Origin: Perkinsus marinus ATCC 50983
Taxonomy: Eukaryota > Perkinsozoa > Perkinsida > Perkinsidae
Direction of reading: 5' to 3'
DNA length: 64,000 nt
Assembly: GCF_000006405.1 (NCBI RefSeq)
Contig: NW_003217015.1
Location: 461,139 to 525,138 of the forward strand
Made by a program: the position numbers and the translations under genes
Shown here: in pieces, positions 1-9,682 of the stretch
Numbering within the stretch: position 1 is the stretch's first letter
Layout of the letters: each line of letters starts with the position of its first letter
Notes under the pieces: generated by a model
Seen by the model: the letters and a program-made list of their open reading frames with translations, nothing else
The model's database searches: none
What the model was told of the DNA's origin: nothing

Positions 1-57
1 ATGAGTTTTATACCACTCCTTCTTCACATCCCAGATACCTGCCAGAGAGCGTCTAAG

Positions 58-821
58 CTTCGGACTTCATTGTCGTGTAGCTTGTCTATTCTTGATCGGC
101 TCTCCTGTGGCGCTTTTCCTCACTTGCCGAGGTTCCTGTGCTAATATAATCCCAGAAGTGAGTGCATTTCTATCAGTCCTCAGAGACTTCAGAGGCGTCC
201 AATTTAGCATATCTGTGATCGTATGTTCAACGTCTTCAACCCAACGGACCCCGTGGCGTACCGCATAGAGCCCCTCTTGAGCCTCCGGTTGAAGGACGCT
301 CCTCCGGAGCATGTACTGTACTATGGCAAGCGTCATTCTATCTCCTAGGCCTTGCTATAGGTGCCTGATTATGGTGGGGGAGGTGGTGTGAGAGCCCATG
401 TACAGTTGAAGGGGGTCATGAAGGCCTTGGCAGACTCCGCCTATGACGTAGCCACCAAGGATGGTGGTATAAAGAAAGCGTTTATAGCTCCGATGAAGTC
501 TTTGCTTGGGCTGGATGCGGATGAGGTACAGTAGGTGACTTCCGCTGTAAGCAATAGACGAGTCGGTCGTAGATAGCGAGTCTCCAGACAGCAATTGAAA
601 GCATCAAAACGATCAATGGTGGAGAGCGTATCGACTGGGTAAGCTCGTGGTGAGGAACGGCATCGAAAATGATACCTCAGGAGCTTCAGGAGACCTTGAT
701 TGAATCTGCTAACGATTACGTCACAGCTGTTGTTAGCCACAATCGTTACTTCAATCACGTGGATTTCGCTGCCTTCGTGAAGGACAAGTTGACGATCAGT
801 TCCTCATCGTCTGCAGCGTAG
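58..821 (+). CDS. DDHD-domain phospholipase (PA-PLA1 type), 3' part
   Basis: C-terminal part of a DDHD-domain protein, a family of intracellular phospholipase A1 enzymes acting on phosphatidic acid at Golgi/ER membranes. Exons by splice sites: 58-157, 208-311, 361-525, 573-638, 681-821; the 5' end lies outside the window. Seen in order: FLIGSPVALFLTCRG in exon 1, FNVFNPTDPVAYRIEPLL in exon 2 (the family's N-x-F/Y-H/N-P-x-D-P-V-A-Y-R block carrying the first DD-type acid), a Gly-rich exon 3, then GGERIDWELQETLIESAN and a final block ending in a Ser/Ala tail. The family's closing His-containing region corresponds to SHNRYFNHVDF. Introns are 42 to 52 bases, all phase 0. The lipase Ser box GxSxG would lie upstream and cannot be seen. 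Family assignment is firm; substrate is inferred. Confidence 0.85.
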
Positions 822-874
822 TCATCATCCTCGAGTGGAGCTTTTGCGCGAAGGCTGCCCGTGCACAACAGAGA

Positions 875-1802
875 TGGGGTGTGATTGGAATGGAAAATAC
901 TCTGATGGTGATCAGGATGATGATGTGGGTATTCTGGCTACTCCTGGTGTGAATCGTTTACATTTTGTTATCTTTCTACCATAACCATGTTGTGTATCTC
1001 GCTATGAGCTGAAAGTTGCAGTGTTGTAGACACTTGCTGAACGTGGGCACACAATGGGGTCTGGTTGAGCTCGGTCACCTCGAATTCTCGGCACGCTGGG
1101 GTTTCCAATAGTTCTTGCTAGGGGGGTTGCTATGAACGTAATCTGTCCACGTTACTCGCGAGAAACCCTGTAAGAAAATGATCATCTCCGTCTAGCGTCC
1201 GCTCTTCACTCGGTATGTATCCCATAACGATTCACAGAATTACGAGAGAGGTCTGTTGTGTCCTGATGGCAATACCAAGTTTAAAATAGTCGGTTAGCAA
1301 ATAATCCAGAAGGCACTGTCCTTTCCGTATCTCTACAGCAAGATATCGTATCTCCTAGCTCTTGGAACAGCCTCTCTGAGGGCATTGATCACTGACCTGC
1401 GAAAATCCGAAGAGGAAGAGTTCATTCCGAATAAATGATATCAGTGAGATACGCGCGAACACAACTTCGAAAGGCGGACGAAATAATACTCTTGGTATGT
1501 CACTATTGTAGTGAAGAGATTCCTCAGTATTCTGGTGGTGATACTGCTCTACAAAGGCTTGTACTCTCGGTACTGTATATGTTTATGGTGCATTGAAAAT
1601 AGTCATTTTAAGTACATTTCATGCCATTCTAGACAGCTACAATTCCTAGAGTTAGTATGCGCCGAAGAAACTATGTGTACTTGAAAAGTGTAACTACTTA
1701 ATTGTAACCGAATGGAGTAGAACCCTGGATGAGTAACTTGGCGAATTAGACAACTTGCTGGGAAGTTTACAAGAACCTGATGTTCGTGATGTAACTGAAT
1801 GA
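875..1802 (+). CDS. Unassigned multi-exon gene
   Basis: Several short open stretches on the + strand look like exons, but I could not join them all. The first is an ATG at 875 followed by an acidic stretch (MGCDWNGKYSDGDQDDDVG) that runs into a GT donor. Met-Gly-Cys is the context for N-myristoylation plus palmitoylation. Further stretches follow near 1240-1290 (NYERGLLCPDGNTKFKIV), 1310-1430 and 1520-1600. The last is a 20-residue tail ending EPDVRDVTE and a TGA at 1800-1802. That tail is the parent of the duplicated tails just downstream. I do not recognise the protein, and the chain of exons is inference. It may be two genes or partly decayed. Confidence 0.35.
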
Positions 1803-1932
1803 CTAAACAATATTATCAGCAGCTTGGCGCAGTGGATAGCTACTTGACCCGTGACGAAGTGGTTAGTATGGTGGAAGACGTGCAAGTACCTGAAATACTC
1901 GAGGTGACTGAGTAACACATCCTAGTATTATC

Positions 1933-2005
1933 AGCAGCTTGGCGCAGTGGATAGCGTGTTGGGCTCGTAACCCAAAGGTCCCTTAATCGAAACAAGGAGC
2001 TGCTA
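1933..2005 (+). tRNA. Initiator tRNA-Met-like gene with anticodon CGT
   Basis: The acceptor stem AGCAGCT pairs perfectly with AGCTGCT, followed by discriminator A. The D arm (GCGC..GCG), the anticodon stem TTGGG/CCCAA with three inner G:C pairs, the AGGTC variable loop and the loop ATCGAAA all match eukaryotic initiator tRNA-Met, as does the A1:U72 pair. The anticodon loop is CTCGTAA, so the anticodon is CGT (Thr by the code) where initiators have CAT. The T stem has one A-C mismatch. It is probably a mutated duplicate rather than a working initiator. Confidence 0.6.
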
Positions 2006-2095
2006 CTTGACCCATGGCGAAGTGGTTAGTATGATGGAAGATCTGCAGGTACCTGACATACTCGATGTAACTAAGTAACACACCCTACTATTATC

Positions 2096-2165
2096 AACAG
2101 CTTGGCGCACTGGATACCGTATTGGGCTCATAACTCAAAGGTTCCTTAATCGAAATCCGCTGCCA
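2096..2165 (+). pseudogene. Decayed initiator tRNA-Met copy (anticodon CAT)
   Basis: This aligns with the copy at 1933-2005 from AACAGCT through the D arm and the anticodon loop CTCATAA, so it keeps the CAT anticodon. About five bases of the 3' T stem are missing and the 3' acceptor strand no longer pairs. A third, shorter copy at 1818-1840 stops in the D arm. Confidence 0.6.
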
Positions 2166-2225
2166 TTTAATACATACTTCTGTCAACACTAACATAAAAC
2201 AAAGAGTCCAGGCTCACCTCAAATA

Positions 2226-2689
2226 TCAGGTGTAACCGAATGAGGTGAATGGATCGATGTAGTCTCCAGCAACTATACGTAATGCACTTACACTTGAATC
2301 ATAACTCCAGGGCAGTGCTTGAAGACTTCTTAGTCTGAATAACGAGTCGCTCGAATGTAGCATCGTATTAGATTTTAGGAGAGTAATCACGTGCGGTTCG
2401 TCTGCACCACTCTCGCAAACGTGCATCTTTAGTGGTTCGGAGTTCTGTGTAGTACTGGCAACTCCATTCCAGGTTCCACCGTCCAAAAGCCGGGGTAATA
2501 CTGCAGTGCGCATCTCTTCCTTGAGCAGCATGCTCACAAAGCTCTTCCTCTCGGCCGAGCGTATAGTTATGGTTACTGCTTCAGTACCGTCATTACATTT
2601 CAAAGATGAGTGTCTGACCTTTGGAGTGCTAGAATTGCGTTATACCAACTTACAACATGAATCATCATGGCTATTCGATTGCCCGGCAT
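2226..2689 (-). CDS. Small unassigned protein, two exons
   Basis: Read on the - strand, an ATG at 2689 opens a 12-codon exon (MPGNRIAMMIHV) that ends at a consensus GTAAGT donor. A 35-base intron follows, then one exon 2618-2226 in the same phase, giving 142 residues. Codons 20-140 are open and of mixed composition, with a stretch RSAERKSFVSMLLKEEMR and no membrane segment. I do not recognise the family. A + strand ORF overlaps it and cannot be excluded, but lacks splice logic. The end at 2226 is 60 bases from the decayed tRNA copy. Confidence 0.4.
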
Positions 2690-3020
2690 CGAATCTCGCC
2701 TGGGACTCGTTTATCTCAGGGCACAAATCAGAGTTTTCTCAGGCCATATGAACACATAATCGTTGTGGAAACGGTCTTGAACACGTCCTCTTGATGTGTC
2801 TCGTTCACTACAAAAATCTGATGTTATCCGGTCTTTTCCCAACCCAAGCGGAAGAAGATGGTGCAGCCTGGATGTCTCGTTGTAACATCCTAGTTCCCAC
2901 CCCCATCGAGACTTCACACAACGCACTCTGTACACACACAACTCGCCGTACCTTCACAGCCAATCAACGATACGGAGGGGTAAATACGTGCAAAAGGTGT
3001 GGTTTCAATATGTGTAGACT

Positions 3021-4364
3021 TCATTCAAGATTCGCATAACGATCCATCATCTCCGCAACCGTAATGAACTTATGCGACACTGCTTCTTCGGTGACGTCGA
3101 CTTGGCGTAGTCCAGACCTGATCCACAACACAATGCATGATGCCGTGCTTGGACGCATCTTCTCACCGTGTTTCGTCTATGACAAAGTCGCCCATCCCAC
3201 TAAGTTCTAATGGATCCGCATCAGGCTCTCTACTCGAGTTTATCTGACATCCTATAGCAGTGGTCGTGATGACTTCGAGTTTATGACCAGACGGATCGGT
3301 GTACCTGAGCACATCACAGTGATCAAACCAGCTGCTATAAATGCGTCGTGTCACCATCCTCCAGCGTTTCGGTGATAATGACCAGCAAAGATTGCCTTCA
3401 CCCCCGCCTCTGAAGCGAGATGCAGGAGCCTTCCCCTGACGGATTGCGGCATATTAAAGTAACCGTCATGCTCGTTAGGATCCTTTATAAAGGGTGCGAC
3501 ATGTGTTAAGAGTATCTGTGTGTCGTCCTCACCCATCGCCCTGGTCTATGACCTCCTCTACTTACAATGTGCGTATACTTGGCTCTAGATGCCTCCTTCA
3601 ATGTAGACTCAAGCCATTCCCACTGCTTCTCGTCCAACTCGGCAACATCATCCGGCCCAGTCTCCCCTTCACGGGCCGCTCTATCCCTACCCCACGGCAA
3701 AATAGAGTTGGTGACCACGAAGAGGACACCACCAACTACAACAGATCTAGTCGGTGCAACTAGAATGGACGAGTCGAGCTACCTGTGAAGGTGTAGTAAT
3801 CATCGCCGAAGTCCTTTGAGTAGAGTGCTATGGTCCGACTGTTGGGCCGATTGCCAACATCATGGTTACCGCATAGGCAAAGCAAGGGGATATCTTCAAC
3901 TATTTTCCCCATAACGTCCATGTACGACTTAACCTAGCCAGGAGCATCAGCTACCAAGTAACATTCACATACGAAGAGCACATCTGAGAGCCGGAGTCAA
4001 CCAGCGTTACTACCTGCTCTTGACGAACACCTTCCTGATCGGGCCAAGCGTTTATTAGATCACCGCATACTACTACGAACTTCGGTTTCAATTCGTTGAT
4101 GAACGATATGGATCGCGAGGCCATCTCAACCTACACATCCGCACAGCATGTCTACTTTAGTCAAAACTCAGGTAATCATATGGGCAGTCTATGGCCGTGA
4201 GAAGGAGATGCGACTACCTCCTCGTCCCACTCTCTATCAGCATGGAACATGCCTAGTTGTGTGTCAGCCATCTGTACGAAGGAGAACGGCCCCTGCCACT
4301 TGGTGGAAGAGCCTTCGGAAGCATCATGTACCCTATCGTGGACCACTCGGAATCTATTTTCCAT
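3021..4364 (-). CDS. CPPED1-like metallophosphoesterase
   Basis: Calcineurin-like Ser/Thr phosphatase of the CPPED1/CSTP1 type. Seven exons: 4364-4218, 4130-4014, 3933-3783, 3735-3566, 3515-3355, 3304-3167, 3117-3021. They total 981 bases, so 326 residues, close to the family's usual ~315. Metal and active-site motifs in order: GPFSFVQMADTQLG, VVCGDLIN, LLCLCGNHDVGN, LTHVAPF and IFAGHYHRNAGG. The last exons carry AIGCQ and a C-terminal region like that of CPPED1. The first family motif has Ala-Asp-Thr-Gln where animal CPPED1 has Ala-Asp-Pro-Gln; the metal-binding Asp is kept. The start at 4364 is chosen as the ATG nearest the first conserved block. An upstream exon is possible. Confidence 0.85.
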
Positions 4365-5744
4365 TAAGTAGTACAGTAGGATACGAAACAAAGTAGAACT
4401 GCAAGGATAGAGCAGAGGTTGCCACCGGCGAGCATCGAACATAGGAATACTCAGACCACCGATCCTTGCCGCCTACGAGGAACCAGAGAGATGGTATGAA
4501 AACGGAGACATGAGTATGAGCAGGAATTAGCACGTAAAGTAGTAGCCAGTAATTGTATATTGCTTCACGAGCTCATTTTTCCGCAGCAGCACGATCACCA
4601 ATACAGAGAGGCCTCACGTTGGCCTTGATGTACGCGAGGTATTCCCACAAGTCTTAGGGGCACCCTCACCCCTACGGGTCCTTAGCCCGACCATATAGTT
4701 ATCTATGCGTATCTCCAAGCAACGAACGTCCGTTGAACTCAGTCTCTTGTAGACCGGTCGAAACGCCGTGATGATCCGGGCTTGGCCGAGGGTCTCTATT
4801 GCGGCCGCTACCCCATCAGATAGACCCGAGCTGAGGTTGGACGCTCTCTCTTAGAGATACTAAGTGATGCCTTCCCCAAACCAACCTCTGCTACGGGTGC
4901 TCCCAGTTTCGGAACCCATCTATTGAGACCTCACGTGATGCCTTCGCAAGCATTGTTTACGGCGCAAGATGGCGAATTACGTGGCGCGGCGCGACGCAAC
5001 TACCGAACGAAGCAGTGGGCCTGTTTCACAAGGATACTTAAGGCGCCTTAAGTATTCCTAAACTTAAGGCGCCTTAACGTGCTTACTTAAGTAGTGAAAT
5101 AGGATGTCCTAATTACTCAAGGTATACTTTAGCCATTACTTGAGTTTAAGGCGCAATTTGCTCCTATGAAACAGGCCCAGTAAGACGTCGCTTCCCATCG
5201 TAAATGCCTTCGCGCGCACCTTTTGCACCGTCAGTGGATGTTCACTAGCCATTCGCAAATGATGTTTATTGGATCTCAGTGTCATCACAGGAAAGCATCG
5301 TTAATCTGCCGATATCTATTCCTGAACATGTTATCGTTAGTGGAGGGGATGGTCCATGGTCACTCGCCCTGTACAATGTAGGTTGTTTTATGATATCAGC
5401 TCGGATAAGCAAGCCTCCTCAAGAATGCTCTCAAAAGTCAGCCCAGCGAAGGATGACACCCAGCACTAGAGGAATCCCACGGGCGGCTGATAAGAAGGTG
5501 GTCAGGGCTCATCGACTTTATAGCGCCTAGCTCTCTGGGGTCGTCGGAACTAAATTAGTTGGTATATTTCTCAAGGCCACGCGGACGCCCCTCGTGAACC
5601 TAAGCGGTGTTACGTAATGCCTTTCTGTGATGAGCGTGTTAGGCTGCTAGGACCTGCTCTGAATCTAATTGTAGAGCTCGGGCAGACAGCGTGTGTAGAC
5701 ACATGATGTTTGTTGTGTCTCTCGAGAAGATCCCGGTGTAACCT
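4365..5744. other. Intergenic, no gene seen; holds one MITE
   Basis: No open stretch here has splice sites, a family motif or coding-like composition that I can defend. It contains the palindrome-rich element at 5017-5178. Confidence 0.5.
5017..5178. mobile_element. 162-bp MITE, PIF/Harbinger-like termini
   Basis: The termini are perfect 12-base inverted repeats, GGGCCTGTTTCA and TGAAACAGGCCC, flanked by the direct 3-base repeat AGT (5014-5016 and 5179-5181). Inside, the palindrome TTAAGGCGCCTTAA occurs twice (about 5039-5052 and 5067-5080), and a half copy lies near the 3' end. There is no coding capacity. A GGGCCTGTTT-type end with a 3-base duplication is typical of PIF/Harbinger MITEs, although their usual target is TWA rather than AGT. 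Confidence 0.75.
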
Positions 5745-6149
5745 CTAGGATAGTCTTGATATTATCGAGCCTGCGCTACCGATACTGTGACAGGCGAGTG
5801 TACGTCTACCACATTCGCCTGTCGCATGCACCTTGGTTTGATGAGCTCTGCCTTCTGGGTCGGTCACCTGTAGCGCAGCTGTCACTTCGGTCGAGCTCAC
5901 TTGTTCGTTTCGCTGTTTTAGCGGGGTAATACCATGCGAGAAAAGAGTCGCGGTCGAATTTTCAAACTCAAGCTCATCACGCCGGCCAATCTCGAAGATC
6001 TTGCGGTCATACGGCACAACCTGCGAGAGTCAGTAAAGCTGATGGACACCAAGTAAGAGTCTATCATATTCCTATTGCACTTCCTTCTTGATAGATTCTC
6101 CATCCCATGGGAGGATGCTCAAGGCGCCGCCGATCAGGACTTGCATCAT
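5745..6149 (-). CDS. Small unassigned protein, two exons
   Basis: Exons 6149-6081 and 6020-5745 join in phase to 345 bases, 114 residues. The first exon reads MMQVLIGGALSILPWDGES, the second starts VVPYDRKIFEIGRRDELEFE. A 33-base in-frame stretch beginning GTGAGC and ending ACAG could be a further minimal intron; it leaves the frame open either way. No domain recognised. The 5' side is only 40 bases from a hAT-type MITE, so the true N-terminus may have been lost or moved. Confidence 0.45.
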
Positions 6150-6191
6150 GTCCAGGTTAGTACTGCCTACCACGCTCGGTTCAGTTCGTCA

Positions 6192-6359
6192 CAGTGTGGG
6201 AAAATATGCGCATGTGTCGGCAACAATATGAACCTTCGAGGAAATTTTCGGAAATTCTTATTGGTTTCTGACCACTCCTACCTAGATCCGTATATAAACT
6301 CCTATACTAAGTGAAGAAACCTCAACTGAGGGAAGCGAACATAAATTCCTTCAACACTG
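6192..6359 (-). mobile_element. hAT-type MITE, copy A
   Basis: This is a reverse-orientation copy of the dispersed element described at 54565-54759. Its ends are CAGTGTGGGAAAATATG and a closing CACTG, and the interior matches the other copies (GGAAATT.., TATATAAACTCC, CTGAGGGAAGCGAAC). No clear 8-base target duplication is left. Confidence 0.75.
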
Positions 6360-6391
6360 TTCCTCCGTCGCAGGCCGCCACGTCAGTAGAG

Positions 6392-6799
6392 ATGCTCAAG
6401 GCAGCTCTAGCGGAGGACGAATCGCAAGTTGCATTGCTGCCCACCCCTGGAGGTATATTCCCACTTATATCACCGACTGTGGACTCCCAATCTCATCAGA
6501 ATCTCGAACTTCGTCCCCTATGGAGCCGGCATCTCGCGCTCCGCAATCACCAGTATCAGAATCGGCTCTTCCTCAAACATTGGTACCACCTCTCGGTCGT
6601 CACGGTGGTTCTGGTGGTAACGGCTTGTGTGGGCATAGTGATGCTCATTATGTGCTCAGATGCTCCGCCGATGGACACTGTTATCTTCGATGAATCGGGC
6701 GACTCGGCTGCTGAGCAGTCTGTTCTCGACCGATCCGAACCGCCCCCTGGTTCTGATGACAGAGGCGATGGTGATGGTACATCTGAGTACATGTCCTAG
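6392..6799 (+). CDS. Small single-pass membrane protein
   Basis: An ORF of 135 residues from ATG 6392. An upstream ATG at 6311 in the same frame would add residues that are encoded by the MITE end, so 6392 is preferred. There is one hydrophobic segment of about 22 residues (starting HLSVVTVVLVV, ending LIMC) at roughly residues 69-91. The N-terminal side is neutral and carries LLPTPGGIFPL. After the membrane segment comes an acidic, Ser/Pro/Gly-rich tail (DESGDSAAEQ, RSEPPPGSDDRGDGDG). The layout suggests a type II or tail-anchored orientation. I do not recognise the family. It ends 127 bases before the WD40 gene and could be its 5' exon if an intron were missed. Confidence 0.5.
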   Translation: MLKAALAEDESQVALLPTPGGIFPLISPTVDSQSHQNLELRPLWSRHLALRNHQYQNRLFLKHWYHLSVVTVVLVVTACVGIVMLIMCSDAPPMDTVIFDESGDSAAEQSVLDRSEPPPGSDDRGDGDGTSEYMS

Positions 6800-6925
6800 A
6801 ATGATGACCAGTAGATACGGTATCTCGCAGTGAATCGGTATCTAGCTTCGCAACGCGCGGTAAAACTATCACTGGTCTTCATGTGAGTGTCACTTCACGG
6901 GCGTTGGTCCGAAACGTTTGAGTAG

Positions 6926-9414
6926 ATGCGCCAGCGACTGAAGAATATCTTTAATAAGGATCGCCGAGGCTCTAATGGGAATGAATCTACCACCAGCGGT
7001 GGCGGAGCAGCGTCCATACCAGTGGTGCCACTGCTCACGAGCGTTCCCTTTTCCAGGACTCCTTGCGTGAGCACAGTTGAAAATAGTGTTACGTTAGACG
7101 CTACTGGCCAGGTTCTGCAGCTCAGCGAGATGAGCCTCCCTAGTGATTGCGTAGTATCTCAACTCACTGTGTGCGGGTCTTGTGGAGACATAGCAGCTGG
7201 TAAGAATATTGGGTTTATGTTCCGTGGCGTTGACGTTGTTGACTTGTACCTATTCGCTCGGCAGTCTCAAGTTGTTGGAGGAGATGGACGGGGTATCAAC
7301 GCTCGAGCATATTCTGATACCCTTAGTGGGATCGGATATTATTCGAGAGCACTACGTGTGCGGACTTTTCCTAGTCCGCACTACTGTGATCTGACTCAAT
7401 GCTTTCTTCAATGACGATCATTTTACCTATCAGGTTGCATTAGTGGTGAGATCTACCTCTGGACCAGGGAATACGGTTCGGTATACACTAAGAACGCCGA
7501 GACCATACTAAAGGGTAGTAGTAGTAGTAGTAGTAGTAGTAATACTAATAGTAATACTAATAGTAATAGTAGTAGTAGTAGTGCTACTGGAGCTTGTATT
7601 CACCTACACTCATCAGGTCACGTTGACAGTATATCATGTTTGCACTGGGCAGCTAGAGGTCAGCTTATCAGCTGCTCACTCGATGCTTCGACTTGCATCT
7701 GGATGCCGAGAGAATCCAAGCGTCCCGTCTACACTCTACGTCATTTTGCACACAGTAGTTCTCCATCTAGTAAAGGGACACTGATACCCACCTATGCTAG
7801 TGAGTGATGGTGTAATCGAGCCAAGAATGCTGGCGGGATAGGTACGGCGCCAGCAGCTAAGGACTCAAACAAGAGATTTCTGATGATAGCATGCGCGGAT
7901 GGGACCATTGAGATGTACCGATGGATGGCCCCGTGACTGGATTATCGGTTTAGTTACTCTATGGCCGAGAATGCTCGGGAGCAGCCTCATCTGAGGCATC
8001 GGGTGAAGATCGATCAAATGGCTACCTGCGTGGCGCTGTCTCCAGATGGTAGGCTCTTGTTCCTCATCTAGTCAGGCTCGCCAGCACTGGTCGGGCTTGT
8101 CAGGGTCCCAGATAGCTGTGGGGTCGGCAGTGGGTACAGTATCGTTGTTCTTGATGAAGTCCTTGAGGGGGGAGGGAGTGTTTGACTGCCGCAATCGGGC
8201 AGGTAAACTCCGTAATGGTCGGAAGGTTACTTCTATACAGTGGGATGCATCGGGCCAGAGGTAAGCCCCTTGTTGGAATATATCCTGGAGTTCCTCACCT
8301 GAGCTCGAGAGTTTTCTCAATTGTTATCGAAGTTTGTAGACGAACTCGGGTAGAAGTGCGCAGAAACTAACAATAATTTCCCATATTTTCCTAAAAATTC
8401 TCATGTAGTTGACCATGTGCACACTGTGTAGGCCTATCGCAGCAACTGCTACTGGTTACAGTCCTGATGCTGTGAGGTCAGGTTATTGGTGTGTTGCGGA
8501 GATTCTCGAGTGAGGATTGTACATCTGAGAGACCTGTCGAAACGAACCAAATTCAAGTCATCGCTATACTACACTAATCAGAGCATGATGCTGATGGCCA
8601 CTTGGTCGGCAGGGTCAACGAAGAGGGTTCTTTCAGTCGGAGAGACCGGATGGTGAGTATCCCCTACACTTGCTACTGTTACTATCTGTCGCGGCTCAGT
8701 GTGCATTCAAAATCTGGCGAATAGAAATGAGCTATCATCAGCAACTGATTAGGCGATTAGTCTTTGCGTAATGGGCTTGCAAAATCATAATTTCTGTAGA
8801 GTATTAGAGGGCGTGACGTTGTTAGTGTTCCCCATAGGTTTTGTGGATGGAGTGTCGATTACGCCACTAAAGATACCAATCAGGCCCCTTTGGTATGCCA
8901 CTTGCTAGACGGTATAGGTGAGGTTAGACCATCTGGTGATTGCAGTGATACACCTGCCAGGTCGACGACAATCCGACAGGACCACATCGCTAACCCCTCC
9001 GGAATCCCCGTCTTTGCAGTCTCAGCCTCTCTCATCACCACGCCACGCTGCAGGTTCCCAGTCCGGCTCGGCATTTTGTACAGCATCCTTTCTCTGTAAG
9101 GAGGGCTGCTGCTGCTGCTGATCCCTGGCAGCATGAGGATCTGTGTAGGTCCAGTACGACAGGCTTTGTCAGGGCATCCTCTGGTTGATACAGTATTTGG
9201 TAGAGTTGGTCGCAGTGCCGAATGTAGGGCGTTTGGGGAATACTAGTGACTTCGGGTTCCCTCAGGTTTTTCTCTGCTGGCAGTTGCAACATCTAGCGGT
9301 GTGATTCGTCTTTGCCTCGATCTGTCCGCGGCTGAGTGGCAGCAGAATCGCGCTCATCATCTGTTGCCGATCGGCCACAGCGCCCTACAGGTGTTCACAT
9401 CTCGGTCTAGCTAG
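6926..9414 (+). CDS. WDR44-like WD40-repeat protein
   Basis: Multi-exon beta-propeller protein. WDR44 (rabphilin-11) binds Rab11 on recycling endosomes in animals; that role is only inferred here. Exons can be followed by WD40 logic. One blade is GHVDSISCLHWAARGQLIS and ends CIWM. Next is MATCVALSPDG, then a blade ending IAVGSAVGTVSLF, then GRKVTSIQWDASGQ. After an intron carrying a MITE comes VRIVHLRDLSKRTKFK. The GRKVTSI and LRDLS..K.K blocks match WDR44 position for position. The last exon holds LLAVATSSGVIRL and ends at TAG 9412-9414. The N-terminus from ATG 6926 is Ser/Gly-rich and its frame between 7200 and 7430 is uncertain because a GGTAAGA donor competes with read-through. The exon join near 8655 is also unresolved. 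Confidence 0.7.
7515..7582 (+). repeat. In-frame AGT/AAT microsatellite (poly-Ser/Asn)
   Basis: A run of AGT codons interrupted by AAT and ACT encodes a Ser-rich, Asn/Thr-spotted loop of about 22 residues between two WD40 blades of the WDR44-like gene. It keeps frame, as expected for a surface loop. Confidence 0.8.
8268..8428 (+). mobile_element. hAT-type MITE, copy B (decayed)
   Basis: This lies in the intron opened by CAGAG|GTAAGCC of the WDR44-like gene. The interior matches the family (CACCTGAGCTCGAGAGTTTTCTC, then AACTCGGGTAGAAGTG, then TAGTTGACCATGTGCACACTG). The left terminus is eroded. Confidence 0.65.
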
Positions 9415-9682
9415 ACCGACTCAGAGTTTTTTTGGAATGAACGATATCATTGCTGTTCTTTGGCTAATTAGCACCACTGTCCACCACTTGAGTGTATCGT
9501 TCGCTACATTATCATCAGCAAGTTCTAATTGACTAAGCAGCTGGGAGAAAGTCGACTGTGATCGACCACCGCACTGAACGTTGCTGATGATCATCACCCC
9601 GTGAATCTGCCGTGAATTTCAGCAGCCATATTATGAGCATTTTCAGTGCCTTTCTGAAGTACATGCGTTATTATAGTGACCA

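Larger units (their letters stand above)
1733..2165 (+). repeat. Tandem block: duplicated coding tail plus tRNA-like unit
   Basis: Three successive copies of a roughly 90-base coding-like tail alternate with three copies of a tRNA-like sequence. Tail copies end at 1802, about 1915 and about 2078. They read EPDVRDVTE-stop, VPEILEVTE-stop and VPDILDVTK-stop, all in frame and of equal length from the preceding G/D-E pair. Copies two and three differ mainly by conservative changes. The tRNA-like units start at 1818 (truncated in the D arm), 1933 (complete) and 2096 (3' end decayed). The simplest reading is that a gene end with a following tRNA gene was duplicated in tandem and then diverged. Confidence 0.7.

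Noticed and set aside
5279-5530. 83-codon + ORF downstream of the MITE
   Set aside because: Begins with a non-ATG codon, has no splice partner and no recognisable composition.
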